Assembly (NCBI GenBank): GCA_964036155.1
Contig: OZ038423.1
Location: 73,609,249 to 73,673,248, forward strand
DNA from: Diploscapter coronatus
Taxonomy: Eukaryota; Nematoda; Chromadorea; Rhabditida; Rhabditidae
Direction of reading: 5' to 3'
Length of the DNA: 64,000 bases
Made by a program: the position numbers and the translations under genes. Numbering within the stretch: the stretch's first letter is position 1; each line of letters begins with the position of its first letter. Below the pieces are notes generated by a model. It made no database searches. It worked only from the letters and a program-made list of their open reading frames with translations, and was not told where the DNA came from. Of this stretch, positions 1-12,886 are shown piece by piece.

Positions 1-2980
1 TTCAAACTCGAATATTAAAAACAGACAGGAAAAGATATCAATGCAAATACTTTTCTACGCGTTAATGAAAAAAAGAAAGTACCATAGAATCAGCCATAGC
101 AAAAGATTTGAGGATGGTCTCGGAGAGCTGTTTGAAGAGGTTGGCGGGCATTTTGTGCATGATGCCCTCCAACAGACACAGGTAACGCACCGCAACTGTT
201 GCGCCGGAGCGAGAGGCTGAAAAACAATTTTGCTTCATCATCTGATAAGTTCTCTTTTTCTTCGTAAGTTTAAGGTTGTCACCAAATAAAATTTGACCAA
301 AACGAGTTTAGACAGAAGAGTAGAAACGATTGGTTTTTTGTTAAAAAAAAAGATCGATGGAGGTTCGAGTTTGAAGGAAATAAATTTGCAATATTTTCAG
401 TGATCCCAAAGAGTCAGGAATGATATTCGTACCCAGTGCATTCTGAAGTTGTTGCTGAATGAGCTGTCCGACTCCATTCGAAGCGGCATGCAGCCCGTTG
501 TCCATCGCAGTCACAGGGTCTGTGAGCACTGCGCGCACCACGCGACGCGCCATCGTTCGCACCCACGGTTTGTCGTGCGTGCACAGGGCTGCCACCGAGA
601 CTAGCATGTTCCTGAAATCACAAGTTTAGAAAATAGTTGTCACTTGATTTTACATTTCGAGAAGGTCAAGTTCAAATAAACTTCATCTAACATCCACATG
701 CTTCGTCAATTTGACCACTTTTCATAGGGTAAAATGTAAACAATTCGGAAACATTGATTTAAAAAAAAATAATTTTAGATCTATTTCAAGAGACAAGAGA
801 AAAACTTCATAAATGAAGGAAATTCAGCTGCGTGCGAAACTTATTTTTCTTATAACTAGAGAACATTAGAGAAAGTGTAAACCTAGTATTCCCGTTGTTC
901 CAAACGGCTTGCGGCTGCACTCTGAGGACGATGCCCAGCACGGAGAGCAGATTCTTGAGGACTGAACTCTCGGGCGAATCCATGTTCTCCAACAGTTTCG
1001 TGTAGACTATCTTAAAATCTCAACATTATCATTCAGCAGGATTAACAGATTAATTATTGTCAGTCAATTGGCGCAATCACAATAATACGGCACATCTCTT
1101 TTCTCACACTATAACTGCTCAACCAATTCAAAACATTTGAAAGTAATTTGAAGTATACTTTCAAAGGGGATATTTTTAATTCTATTGAGCTTAGACTCTT
1201 CAATAATAAGGCGAGTTTTCAATGAATTTATCGAAACTTTGAAACCTATCAAGTCTTTAGAGTTCGGAGTAGCACAAATACAATACAATAACTAAAATCG
1301 TAATTCGCACTTTTCGCTCGGTTTTTGAAGACGATGGCTTTTTCAATTATAGAAAAATGTTCTACCTGCGCGACTCTGGTGAACTGAGCCTGAAGGACCT
1401 CTTTGGGGACTTTCTTGGAGATCAGATGGAGAAGGTAGGCGATTGCGGCGGTGCGCGACGGATTCGTCATCACGGAACTCTCGAGGGCCGTCACCAACGC
1501 ACCGAAATACTCGACATCCGATTCGGTGCCTCAACATTATGGAATGATTTTCAGGTATGTTTCATGAACACATAATTTAGTAGATAATTCTTATTCGAGG
1601 ATTTTCACTTTACGTGATGAGAAGAGGAGATCAAGAAAAGATTTCAATCGTTTTGTAACAAGTTTCAGAAAAACGTTTAATTTAATTTCAAAAAAGGCAA
1701 ATTCGAATAGTCTACTTCCGATTGGAGAAGTATTGCTCGGAAAAAACCAACCGTTGTGCTCTTTGATGAGTTCGGCGACTGCAGCCAACACGGAGATTAC
1801 TTCGGATTGGATGGTAGAGCCCGATCTGAACACCGACAAAACTAGATTCAAATATCAACCAACAAGCTCAAAGTTCGTGGATTTAACAAGCTTTTCTCAA
1901 TCAATCGTGCTAGTTTCATAGTTTAGGAACAATAGATTTTTCTAAAAAAAATTTACCTCCAGACACGATGAACAGTGTCAAAAGCAGGGTTCGTGCAGGA
2001 GGTGAACTGGGATATTTTCGAGATGCCTCCGTCGGAAACCATGCTCTTCGAGGAATTGCCGATGTTCATCCCTTCCTGGAAAAAGGAAAAAGTTTCAGAC
2101 AAATTTATACATTTCGATAAAATAACGGACAATATTGTATTCCTTTGCGTCTTCTTCATTTCAACTTCAAAAATATCAAAAGAAAAATATATGAACTTCG
2201 TTTTTTGTTTGAAGTAATAAGTTTCAGAAAGGGTCAGAATTTGAAAAGGTTTTTTTAATTCCTACCATGGGCAGAGCTTCGATGAGGGCCTCGCTGTCCG
2301 CATTCCTCGACGTTTCGGGGCCTCGCTCGTCCACGGGTCTGGCGTTGAACGTGGCATTGCGCAGCGAGGCAGCTGCTTGTCGATGGCGATTCCGAGATGG
2401 GTTGCTCTCGCATCTACAGGAAGGATAATTACAACTTGGGGAAAATGTATGAAAACTTGCAAGTTTGAAAATTCAATTTTTTCCAGAAATATTTGATCTC
2501 AACTTTTCTTATAAAATTATTTTTATGTTTTCCAAATAAGTTTACAAAAATGTAAACTGTAAATCACGAAACATGCCCAAAATCGGTAGGTAACCCCCCA
2601 ATCGAATGCACTGACCACGATTAATCAAGTCAGAAAACGCTAAAGGTCTCGAATAGCTCCGAATTTCAACTATTCACCTCACAATGCAATGCATCAACAA
2701 AAATTCTAAATTAGTTTACATTGTAGAATCGAACGTTGACAATGCTATTATTCGCTGCAGCAGCAAAGGAAAATTCGCAGCCAAATTGCGGTACTATTTG
2801 GGACCTTTAGCGTTTTTTGGCCTTATTAACGTTCGGCGCATTCGATTTGTAACCTACCAGTTTTGAACAAGATTCCTTATTTACAGTTTATATTCCTTGT
2901 TAGACTCACAGCATTCCCTTGGGAATCTGCACCTTCCCGTTGCCATGAATCCTGTGTCTGTAGGTCTTTTCGCGAGCCAT
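1..2980 (-). CDS. RRP12: RRP12-like ribosomal RNA processing protein, N-terminal part (cut by window edge)
   Basis: HEAT-repeat factor that in yeast and human works in pre-ribosome maturation and nuclear export of both subunits. Eight exons read on the minus strand: 2910-2980, 2266-2413, 1957-2075, 1752-1825, 1366-1529, 883-1010, 433-611 and 83-216. All junctions are in frame and give 339 residues before an intron that leaves the window. The start is the ATG at 2978-2980. Diagnostic stretches are SNPSRNRHRQAAA near residue 25, matching the RRP12 family N-terminus, and DVEYFGALVTALESS followed by AIAYLLHLISKKVPKEVL, matching the family block that in human reads roughly TEYFAALMTTMEA...AVAYLLNLVLKRVPS. 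Full-length family members have about 1,200-1,300 residues, so most of the gene lies to the left. No break or frameshift is seen. Identity is recalled from family knowledge, not from a search. Confidence 0.92.
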
Positions 2981-3386
2981 TTTCTTCAGAAACCGTCCGA
3001 TTTAGCGAATTCTGAATTTTCACTACTTCCGAAACCTAAAAGTCACCGAAGATCCACGAACCAAACGAATACGCGTTTTTACGAAACCACGAAAAGTTTA
3101 GGCCGCCTCTCAACGAAAATCGATAAAAACATGGGACAGAAAAACAAAAACGGGAAAGTTACGAATTTTCTCGGATACTATATTTTAAGAAGAGTTAATT
3201 GGAGGCAATTAAAATATAATTAGAAGAGGCGATTAATTAGAAAAATAATTATTTTTAATTGGGCTTTCAAAAAATTCAATGGAATGCGTACTGCACTTAC
3301 GGCGGAATTTGGCAATGGAGCAGTGAGGAAGAGATAAAGAGAGAAGGGAGAAAGAAAAAGAGAATGAATGACTTTTCGCCAGAATT

Positions 3387-3537
3387 AACGGTTTCAGATG
3401 TTGGGGGACGTTTTCCACCGCAAAAATTCGGTCATCATTTCTCGTTCCGTTATTAAGGTAGTAGTTGAAAGTCTGATTGGAATAATTCACCGCATAAAGG
3501 ATATTGGCGGTGGAAAACGTCCCAAGTCTGAACCGTT
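3387..3537. repeat. Imperfect inverted repeat (foldback)
   Basis: The arm at 3387-3421 (AACGGTTTCAGA...TTTTCCACCGC) is the reverse complement, with a few mismatches and small gaps, of 3507-3537 (GCGGTGGAAAACGTCCC...AACCGTT). The arms are about 31-35 bp and the spacer about 85 bp. It could be a small MITE or a hairpin-forming element. No clear target duplication was found. Confidence 0.65.
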
Positions 3538-3829
3538 TTTCGTGAATTTTCAAAAGTTCTTCTAAAAATTCATGATATTATCAGTGATAAGCACTACACT
3601 TGCGTAAATTGTAATAGTTCATGCATTTCAAATGGTGAAATGTCTATTCGATGCTTGAAAAACGTATAAAATAGTTACGAAAGAGTGCGTTCAAAGATAA
3701 ATCTGAGGTCAGTATTTTATCCTAAGAACATTGGATTATTCATGGTGGGGAGTGGATCTAAAATGTACGGTTTTTAGGATGAAGATAATGTTTCTGAAGG
3801 AAAAATTCTTCTGCTCTATGCAGACTTAA

Positions 3830-3962
3830 AGAGCATTTTTGTCTGACGAAAATAAATTATAGAGGATAGGTTGCACGAGTTAGTTTATGCATGGTTATGA
3901 TACCAGATCACACTAGTGCAAATTTTGGCCAATTACAGATAGGAGAGATAAATTTGGGGGGC
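3830..3962 (+). repeat. Dispersed repeat, copy A
   Basis: Shares a long, diverged match with 55050-55205. Both contain GACGAAAATAAA, then a GGTTGCAC or GGTCGCAC block, then GGTTATGATACCAG or AGTTATGATACCAG. Spacing is conserved over about 130 bp. It directly abuts the TIR element that starts at 3961. Confidence 0.6.
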
Positions 3963-4494
3963 GTGCGTTACGTACCAAAGTGAGGCGATACGTACCAAAG
4001 TGAGGCGATACGTACCAAAGTTTTAAAATGCAAATCTAAAGCTCTAATTACAATAATATGTCTTATACTTGTGCAAAGAACATACTAAATTGCATTATTT
4101 ATGCAGGATTTCTTCTAGTCAAGTGATACTATATGACTATTGCACAAGGATTCATTTTTTTATTATTATTGAAGTAAAATGGAGTATTATTGAGTTTTTC
4201 GTCGATGTTTCAGGTTTTTTTTTATGATCGATATCAAAATTATCACTTTCCCGAATTAACCTCTCTTCTTTTTCTTTAATAAAGTATTTATAGATCATCT
4301 GCTTACTTATAGAAAAAGCTACAGAAAAATAGGCTTTCAAATATCCTTAATTGGATGGTCATATAGTCTTCCTGCTGAAAGTATGCAATCTCCTTATTTT
4401 TTCAAAAAATGATGAATTTTGGATTTTGGTACGTAACGCCCTAGACGGGCTGAGGCGTTACGTACCAAAGATTTTGGTACGTAATGCTACGCAC
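3961..4494. mobile_element. MITE-like element with TACGTACCAAAG terminal repeats
   Basis: The left end has GTGCGTTACGTACCAAAG, followed by a 20 bp unit (CGTACCAAAGTGAGGCGATA at 3971, 3991 and, partial, 4011). The right end carries the same motif inverted: TTTGGTACGTAACGCC at 4425-4440 and TTTGGTACGTAATGCTACGCAC at 4473-4494, with one direct copy between them at 4457-4470. The interior is AT-rich and has no transposase-like frame. About 535 bp; non-autonomous by content. No target duplication was identified with certainty. Confidence 0.6.
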
Positions 4495-7400
4495 CCGCTG
4501 TTATAGTCGGATTTTTCTCGAGGTTTTCATTATTGTAATTTGCTCGATATAGGTAGGCAAAAAATTTCGTGTCTTCCATGATTCGTTCGTTCAACTCATG
4601 TGTGGTGTTTGATATTTCTCGTATTGTTGACGAAACTCACACACTTTCTTATTGTTTTCATCCGTTCAAGCGACCGTCTTGTTTTTTCTCCATTTCATTT
4701 TACAGTCTCAGTCTCCGTCTGCTTCTTTCCGGATCATTCTACTTCCGTTTTCCGTCTTCTCTCTTTCATCTCCACGAGCCTGCGCAAGGACAGTTTGTCT
4801 CGTCTTTCACTCTGAATTTGGAATCAGCACAGACTCAATGAACTCCGTATTCACTGCTTTGCTAAAGTGCATTAAGAAATTTCTGGGCTTTGATTGAAAG
4901 GCTCAGGTTTACTCATAAAGCATGATTCATTTGATTTCAAGAATATTGGCAATTGGGCGAGGGGACAAGTTGTCGCTTCCTTATTCAACCCTAATCGTAA
5001 AGTGCTGGAATGCCATTATCTCTTTGAAAGACGATCTTCCATACAGACTTTATAAAATGCACGAAATTTCCCTTACTATTCATGCTGAGCAGGCCACACA
5101 GTTCGTCCTTTTTGTTGCGTCCTCTTGTCTGCCGTCTCACTCGCGGCACTTGCCACTTTCACCTTTGCGCAGCGGCGCTCAAATTTGCCATCCGTCGTCA
5201 TTCGCTTTTTGTGCCTGCCGAAGTTGCTCTGCGGAGCGTGGACAGAGTGCACAGGGCTGAGGGCGACGGAAAGGACTTGAAACAAATAGAGCAGAAGCGC
5301 GGAAATGGGCGGGGAAAGATATGAAGGAGAAGAAGAACCGGAAGAGAGTCATCCGAGTCAATGGAGAGTGATGCCAAAGGGCCAAAAGAGACGTACGCTC
5401 CACAATACACACCCGAAGAGATAAAAAAAAAAGTGAAAGGTGAAAAGGATCGTCCTAGCCGACGAAAGAAAGGACGAAATGAAGAAGAAAAACGATACGA
5501 ATGCGCGCTGACTCTGAGAACAGTTCACGGATAGCGAAATTCCTGTACGGCAGCTCTCGAGAGACCAAGAAATAGAGCCAATGTAATCAACACTCTCGAA
5601 AGACGAAAGATAAATCCACTATAGAGAGATAGGAAGAGAATTTTTGTAGACAAGGAGCCATGTCCAAATTTGACCGATGCACTCGAGGCAAACATCGTAT
5701 TGTCGCCGTAAATGGAGAGAATTTATGATGTCTGCTCTTTTTCTGCAAACAAACTCGAATCCCCCTGGATAGACAGCAGCAAAATCGAACTTTTACTAAG
5801 ACTATAAAACAATTGTCATCCGGGATGATGTTATGAAGTTGATCCACTTGGTGATGGAATTCGTGGATATAAATGAGAGGATGATTTTAGTTGTAGTTAT
5901 TCCTGCTGCAAACTATTCATCTCTTTTATATACTGTGCGATATACCGGTAGATAACGCGAATCTCCAAGTAATACAAACTCACTCAACAGTTCACTCCCG
6001 ATATAATCATTTCGTTGATGCTAGTCTGATCAGATGATTTTCTAACACCAAGATCAGAGATTTGGATAAATGCGCTTGAGAGAACATAATACCCGATCTC
6101 GATATTATTTTTCGTCTTCGGAAAGAAAGTCTGGCGGCTCTCAAGACGAATATACAAATTTGACCACTCTTGAGATATGAGAGCATTTTGATATCTTCTT
6201 GATATCATAGTTTTTATCGACGAAAGCTGGATATTTGCATCTCTTGAATTCCTTCCTGCATATGAAAAACTTGGCTGCACTCGAAAAGAACATGATACCT
6301 CGATGTTGTTTGGATAATTTTTGCGAAATCTATGAATGTTTGATGAATTCACTCGAGAGTGATCAGATCCATCTTGATCTACGAAGAAAAACGCTTGATC
6401 AAACATCAGAAACATTTCTAATGATTTGCAGAAACTTAAATTCACCACGAACTCGTACAAACTAGACTCCGTTCAAGCCATATTTACCAGAATCATTGAG
6501 CAAGTAGTGGCAACGAGTAGGCACTTATTCCTCTATTTGACAGGCTTTCATTGTGCATTAGATGAAAACACAAAAGTGAAAGTGGACGCAATAAACCAAT
6601 TGAATTTCATTCCAAATGTTGCAAGAAATAACGGCGCATTTCATAAATTTTAGCGTCATTTCACAATAGCTGCGACAGCGTGTGCCCGTTATTGTTTTTT
6701 TCGCGCTATTCAAACATCCATCGCCTTCGGCACGAAATACGATCTGAGTTAGGCGCCATAAGGCAAGTTCTTCGCAGCGCTAGCGCAATAGCAAATTGAT
6801 TGCACGCCGAATTTATCGCAAATCGCATAGTCTTGCAGCACGTCTCACACGGGAAGATGACCGCCGCAAAACGAGCTATGGCTCGGCGGACGGTGAAAAT
6901 GCGTCGAAAAAACGGAACAGGAACGGAGGCGAGAAGGGAGTGAGAAGAAGGACGACGCAAAAAGCACGTACTTGTCGAGCGGATTGTAGAGGCAAAAAAT
7001 GAAGTATTGTTGTCCAATGCGCAAAAACGCATGCAGCACCATTCATGTAACACACGTGTTCGTGAGTTTCCTCTGCGTGTCTACTACCTCTGCCGTGTAT
7101 CTGATAGGTTATGATTCAGAGAAGAGCGGGTCCAATACACACATGAACAACTCTTTCGTCCCTCTATCGTTCGTTTATTCACAACTCTTTACAGATGTTT
7201 GACGTTTTCTCTGCGTCTCGTTTTGTTCATCTACAGTACTTCATCTTCTTCGAATAGAGTCTCGATGTGGCAAAGTAAGTGCAAACACACACGCACAATC
7301 TAACACAACACATCACTGCTCTACTGCTGCATACGGTCATTTATCGGAGTTGTTGGTGATCAAACAAGAAACGAGTTGACGAGAAGATGACTAATTGAGT

Positions 7401-8430
7401 TGCAATCTTGCGCCACACCACAACTATAATTGACTTGCAATAAGTTATTTGTAGACCTGCTTAGATTGAAGAAGAAGAACGTGGATTGTTTGAAATCAGT
7501 GCTTGAAGACAGTTGATATCAGTATATTCGTTTGTTAATCAGGTTCACTCATCATCAATCTTGAAAGGTAAAAATGATGATAATGAAGAAAATGCGAATT
7601 AGCTTTCAATTTGGTATTTGGCAATTGGTGAACTAGATAACTTCACAAGAAGGCGTTGAAAGAAATGCGTGAGATGTGCCGGTCGAGATGCTACTCGTGC
7701 ATCAGAAGTGTCATTAATGCTTCGTTTGATCTGAGAAGTCAACGTTTCATTCAGCGACAGTATCAAATTTCATGGTCTTCGATTGGAATCGGCAAGTTCA
7801 TTCATGAGGCAGTTCTCACGTTGACCGTGTCGAAACAATAGACTCAACTGCACAAAGGAAACGTTCACAATGGAACAAGCTTTCTTGGCCGTCTATTGCA
7901 ACTCCATTCCCTTCGCGACGATATATCAATTGCATTCGAAGAGAAAAAACGATCTCAACGAAAAAGTCTGAACTTCCAAGTGGCTCATCCAGCGAGTTTT
8001 CGTCTAAACCGATTAATTTTTCCCTAGCTAGCCCACGACGATGAATGACAAAACGCTTCAATGGTACGGCCGCGCGGAGCTTTTGAAACACATCGGTCGC
8101 GTATCACTTGCACTCCCGTGCCGTGCTCTCTGTACTCTCTGACGTCAACAGTTCGTCGTTGCATGCTTGCGCCTCGTAGCGCTTTTCGCACTTTTTGCGA
8201 CGCTTGTAGGCTGAGGCTTTTTCTCGCAACTCTCCTACAATCGAGTGCTATTTCTACACACATACATTCCGTCTCGGTTGCCAAGCGTATTCTTTTGCGC
8301 GCGCGCGCACGGAAAGGAAGCATTTCTCTGGCTCTCTCATTCCGGTCATTGTGGGCGTGTCTCTCTCTCCTCTATCTGCTCATGTATTTTTCTTTTCTCC
8401 TCTCTTTCTGTTTCACTCTCTCACCACCCT

Positions 8431-8438
8431 CTATAAAG
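8431..8438 (+). promoter_or_regulatory. TATA box of the lustrin-type secreted protein gene
   Basis: CTATAAAG lies 66 bp upstream of the start codon at 8497, after a CT-rich stretch. The position fits a TATA box with a short 5' untranslated region. Inferred from sequence and position only. Confidence 0.5.
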
Positions 8439-8496
8439 TGTGCCTGCGGCATTCATTTAGATTCTGCCACAGCCAACTACAGACAACGATAGGGAT

Positions 8497-11113
8497 ATGC
8501 TCTCCAAACTGCTAGCCACCTCTTGCCTTTTGGCTTTAGCCCTCGCAAACACCCCAGGTATGAGATTTTCGTTATTCAACTTTCATCTTTCGACTTTGCC
8601 ATGGGCGAATTCATGAGTTTCACCACAACTTTATCATTATGGCTTTGAAAGAAGACCATCTTCTTACAACTTTAGCAATAGATCATTGAGCCTTCTTGGC
8701 TACCCAACTTCCGCATTGTAACCCTCCAGCTGAACACCACACATAAATATTTGACTTTCCTATTTTCACCATCTTATTTAGAAGAGCCGAGCAACACCGG
8801 CAAGAGCGAGAAGCGAAGACAGTACATCGCACCACTCGTTGGACCACGATTCTTGGCCGCTCCGGCTCCAGGTACGAGTTTTTTTTTGCACCATCCACTG
8901 TTCTTGAAACCAATCCGATCTTATCTACCATCGATTTAGTAGTGCCAGTAGCACCAGCGCCAGTGCCCGCTCCCCTTCGTGCACCAGGTATAATATAGGC
9001 TCTAATGTGCACTCGCTTTTTGCAGTAATTTCGATCCCAAGAGGTTACACGGCTTGAGACGAATTACTCGTTTTACACATAGTGAAATTTTTGTTCTTCC
9101 AAAAACTGACTAACTCGCTGAACCGCTTTGAAATGCTTTCGTTCTCTAGTTGTTGCCGCTCCAGCAATCCCTGTCATGCAGCCAGCCGTCGTCGCCCCAG
9201 TTGGACAATGCCCAGGTAAGCCTCATCAGTAAGCCTTTGAAAAATCTGATGACGATCGTTTGACTTTAGGAGGACCATCTCTCCCAATTGAATGCGACCC
9301 CAAGAGGCCGTGGCCTCAGTGCCCGCCTCAGTCCTACTGCTACGCCACCAACTCCGTCGACATTGGACCCTATTTCTGTTGCCCAATCTGTAAGTCAATC
9401 CTAAAACAGTTTGATCTTGTTCTACTCATTTGCATGATCTTGCAAGAGTCCATCAAAATCTTTGATCTATTCTCATAATCGATTTTCATCTATTTAAGTC
9501 GAGACCGAAAGTTTAACCCGTCTGAATCGTTCTAATAGCTCTTGTTCTAACTCTTGATCCAGAATGTCGATTCACACTAGTTTCCCGGTCAAAAGTCATA
9601 TTCTTCCAGTATATCATGATAAGTGGCGCGATAAGTGATAGGGAACAAGTATCTGATCTGGCACTGAATCTGTGAAAGAGAAGAGATTGTATGATTGTGA
9701 GAAGGGTGCCGGTTACGAGAGACGAGGGAGTGAATGCTAGGCGCGTGGACTGCATTAGCACACGACACAAGCCAATCAAAGACACCTCAGGAGCGCAGAG
9801 ATGAATTGCGAGTTTTTCAACGCTTTATTCTTTGATTCTCCAACAATTGGCTCACTATTTCCTCGCGCCGCCTTGCAAGTGAGCCTTTCTCATCGGCACA
9901 TGGCCGGTTCCGGTTAGCTCCCTTCTCGCTCTCTCTCTCTCCCTGCTTTTTCCAGTGACTAAAGAGAGCAAGAAAAAACGAAAGATATAAGTAAAGGTGA
10001 GAAAGACGCAGAGAAAAACGAAATAGTGCGAGAAAAGAAAAATTATGCGAGAAACATGCCACAAGCAAATAGAAAACAGTCCGCGCACGCGAATTAGTGA
10101 AAGACTATAAAAAATAAAGAGTGAGCAGAGAAGTCGAAGTAGAAAGAACATGGAGACATGCAGAAGAGTGGACAATGGCAAAGAGGCAGTGAAGAAAACG
10201 AAAGATGACGATCAAAATTCGCCAACCCCGCGGATACAACAAACTTTGATCGATAAAATTTCTGACAAAAAGTTGTGACGAAGTGGAAGAAGGTTGAAGC
10301 TAATATTTCGACAATGAAAAGATCGAAAAATGACGTGATTATATCTTCAACTGCCATCCGTTCTTGCAATATACTTCAATCTTATCTGTGTACAACAGCT
10401 CTCATCACCCATCCAATTCGAGGAGTACTGCAAGCTTTTCCAAACATCTCTCTCCCCTGAATGCAATCTTAATCCCCCCATCTCAGGGTCGACCTATGGA
10501 GCAGCTTGGCGACCAGCCACGCCCTTCTACAACTACATGCCACCGATGCCCGCCAACTGGCCTGAGGCCTTCAGAGCCGCCGCTGCTTGGCCAGCTGCTG
10601 CTGTTGGATACCCAGTCAAAGCACGAAAAGTAAGACACTAGAATGGCGGCGGAGTTCGACAGAAACAAACTGATCTCGAATGAGAAAGATCCTCTAAAAT
10701 CCAGCAACAAACTGATAAAGAACTTTTCCGGAGATAACCTGCAAGAAATGTTACCTAAATCAAGAGTTAGGCAATTTGGTATGATGATCTAAATTCTAAA
10801 CAACTGGCCAGAATAAACTCCTCCGAGAGTTCTCCAGAAAAGTCTAAATGACTAAAAAGCATTGATTGAAGACCCCTAGAACACCTCATAACTTCGAACA
10901 ACCTAGAAAATTCTGAAGAACTAAAACACGTGATTAACTCTCAAGCTCTACTGCTAGTTCACGATTTTTCAAATTTAGCCCGTTACTACCGAATCTGAGG
11001 AGGAGAAGAAGGAAGACAAGATCGAATCATCGATTAGCGCGTGGATGGAGCGACAATCTAGAGCGGTAAGCCCGCAAAAATTCCTTTCGAAATTCACCAA
11101 CCAATTTCAGTAA
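8497..11113 (+). CDS. Secreted Pro/Ala/Val-rich protein with one lustrin-type six-cysteine module
   Basis: Eight exons: 8497-8557, 8782-8871, 8940-8987, 9150-9215, 9270-9389, 10487-10629, 10979-11065 and 11111-11113 (the stop codon alone). The product has 205 residues. The first 17-18 residues (MLSKLLATSCLLALALA) are a signal peptide. Next comes a basic KSEKRRQ stretch that could be a convertase site, then a low-complexity segment of AP, VP and PAP repeats (residues about 45-85). A cysteine module follows (residues about 86-127) with C-x9-C-x8-C-x5-C and a final YFCCP, the pattern of nematode lustrin-type domains. A Trp/Ala/Pro-rich part and an acidic tail with EEEKKED follow. Likely extracellular matrix or cuticle-associated; the exact role is unknown. 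Exons 2-5 all start and end in phase 1. Confidence 0.85.
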
Positions 11114-12886
11114 TTTTTCTATTCTGTTGATTGTTACCTAGACGATGTAAATTCGTAAGCTAATTGACTAGCCGTTATCTATTTGCACCACCACCACCAC
11201 ATCACCAGCTCAACTACCAACTACTGTTCTATGCCACAACAGTGCCTTTCTCGTGTTGATTCCTGATCGTTATCCTCAACATGTCTTACTTATCGAATTG
11301 TCTTTCATTCGCATTTGTCTGATATTGGCTCGATGACAGGAATGATGAGTTGTGATTTTTAAAGTGGTGAATGTTAAATTTATGCAGTCTTCAAAAGACG
11401 CATAGGTTTGCATTGTTTCACTTTTCTAGGCTACATTTCTACATTTTGCGTTTTGAAAGTTCAATCTGTCGTCAAAGTTAGGATGAGCTGACACCTCCCA
11501 GCAGTGAAGGTAGAGAATTGCAAATACTATCACAACTTATCATTTTTCATCGGTATTTATCAGTCCAAGTTGTCATCATCGAAATATCACAAACATTCAA
11601 GTTATTTCCCTTGTCTGTACAAAATCGTTCTTGTAACCCAAAACCAAAATATTCCTCTAGGAAAAAAAATCTTGCAAAAAAACTCAAGTCTTTCATACCA
11701 AAAAAAAACTCTCCTCCCTCGAACCCACCCCGCATAATTTATTATCGTAAAGCAGTATTACGATAAATATTTCGTAAAGTTCTCCCCCTCCTCCCAACTC
11801 CGAAAGTCAATCCCACGCCTCAAAAATTCTCGTCTTGTCCACCAAACCGTAATTATTCTTATTTTATTGTCGTCGCCAATGTTCCCCGGTTCATAAATAT
11901 TTTCGATCGTGATGTGTATGTTAATGATGACAAGAAAGTGAGCTGAATAATGATTCACAACTCAAGAAAGCATATTGCCGAAAGCCTTAATAGCACACAG
12001 GCACAAGGCTAGTAACACTAATGTCTAATTGCTCTTGTAGAAGTCCGATTCAGGAGTGCACGAAGTTTTGGTTTGAAACTTTTTAAAGTCAAAATCAAAA
12101 CTTCATTATCAAACAATTTGAAGTAGAAGTCGATGCTCGCGCATCCTTGGTCCGACTAATTAATGAACATAAAAATAACCTATTTTCCAAACGCTCAAGA
12201 ATGAACAAGGGTACATCGCAGACTTGCAAGTTGAATAATGAAGTCTGCCTATACTTTTATTGCAAGCTTTATGGAAAATCATATATTCCTGTAATGCACA
12301 TTTGTTCGCTTTTGAGAGCGTAAAAGTCGCGTTATTTTCGTCTTCATCAAATAATCACACGTACATAATAGGTATAGCAACTAATAATCTAAAGTTCAAG
12401 CAATTCCCTATTACAGTAGTCACTACTTGTGTAGAAATTTATTCATATCTGACCACTTCCGTAAATGCAAATAATACTGGATCTCAAATAAATAAAAGAT
12501 AAAAAATCTCCCAACAAGACATTATTTATCACAAAACTTAAGAAAAATTTCAAGGCACTACTACATATCTCATCAAAGAAATGTTTGTATACCCTAGAAA
12601 AGTATACGTGTCCTCATTAAAATTCCCTAGAAAAATCAGGCAAGTGACTAGAAAATCGTGGATATAAATTTCAAGTTTTTGGTGAGTGCTTCGATAAAAC
12701 CTCTCGATGATAAAAACAGACTTGATATTCACCAAGTTTAGAGTAAAAATTGAAGAAGAATAGCTGTGGACTATAAACATAACCAGTTTAGATATTTTGG
12801 CATTCTTAGAAGATAAAACTTTTGATTAAAGTATTCTGAAAAATGCAGAATTATTTAGAAAATTATTACCATAATCTTTCTTTGAT
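11114..12886. other. Convergent intergenic region, 1.8 kb
   Basis: Separates the 3' ends of the secreted-protein gene and the sugar-transporter gene. AT-rich, with scattered stops in all frames. A short CAC repeat lies near 11190-11200. I see no coding or RNA gene here. Confidence 0.7.

Larger units (their letters stand above)
2981..8496. other. Divergent intergenic region, 5.5 kb
   Basis: Lies between the heads of the RRP12-like gene and the secreted-protein gene, so it must hold both promoters. I see no convincing coding exon. It holds a foldback repeat (3387-3537), a dispersed repeat (about 3830-3960) and a TIR element (3961-4494). From about 4600 there are alternating pyrimidine-rich (4640-4800) and purine-rich (5270-5520) tracts. 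A short GC dinucleotide run lies near 8295-8308. Confidence 0.7.
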
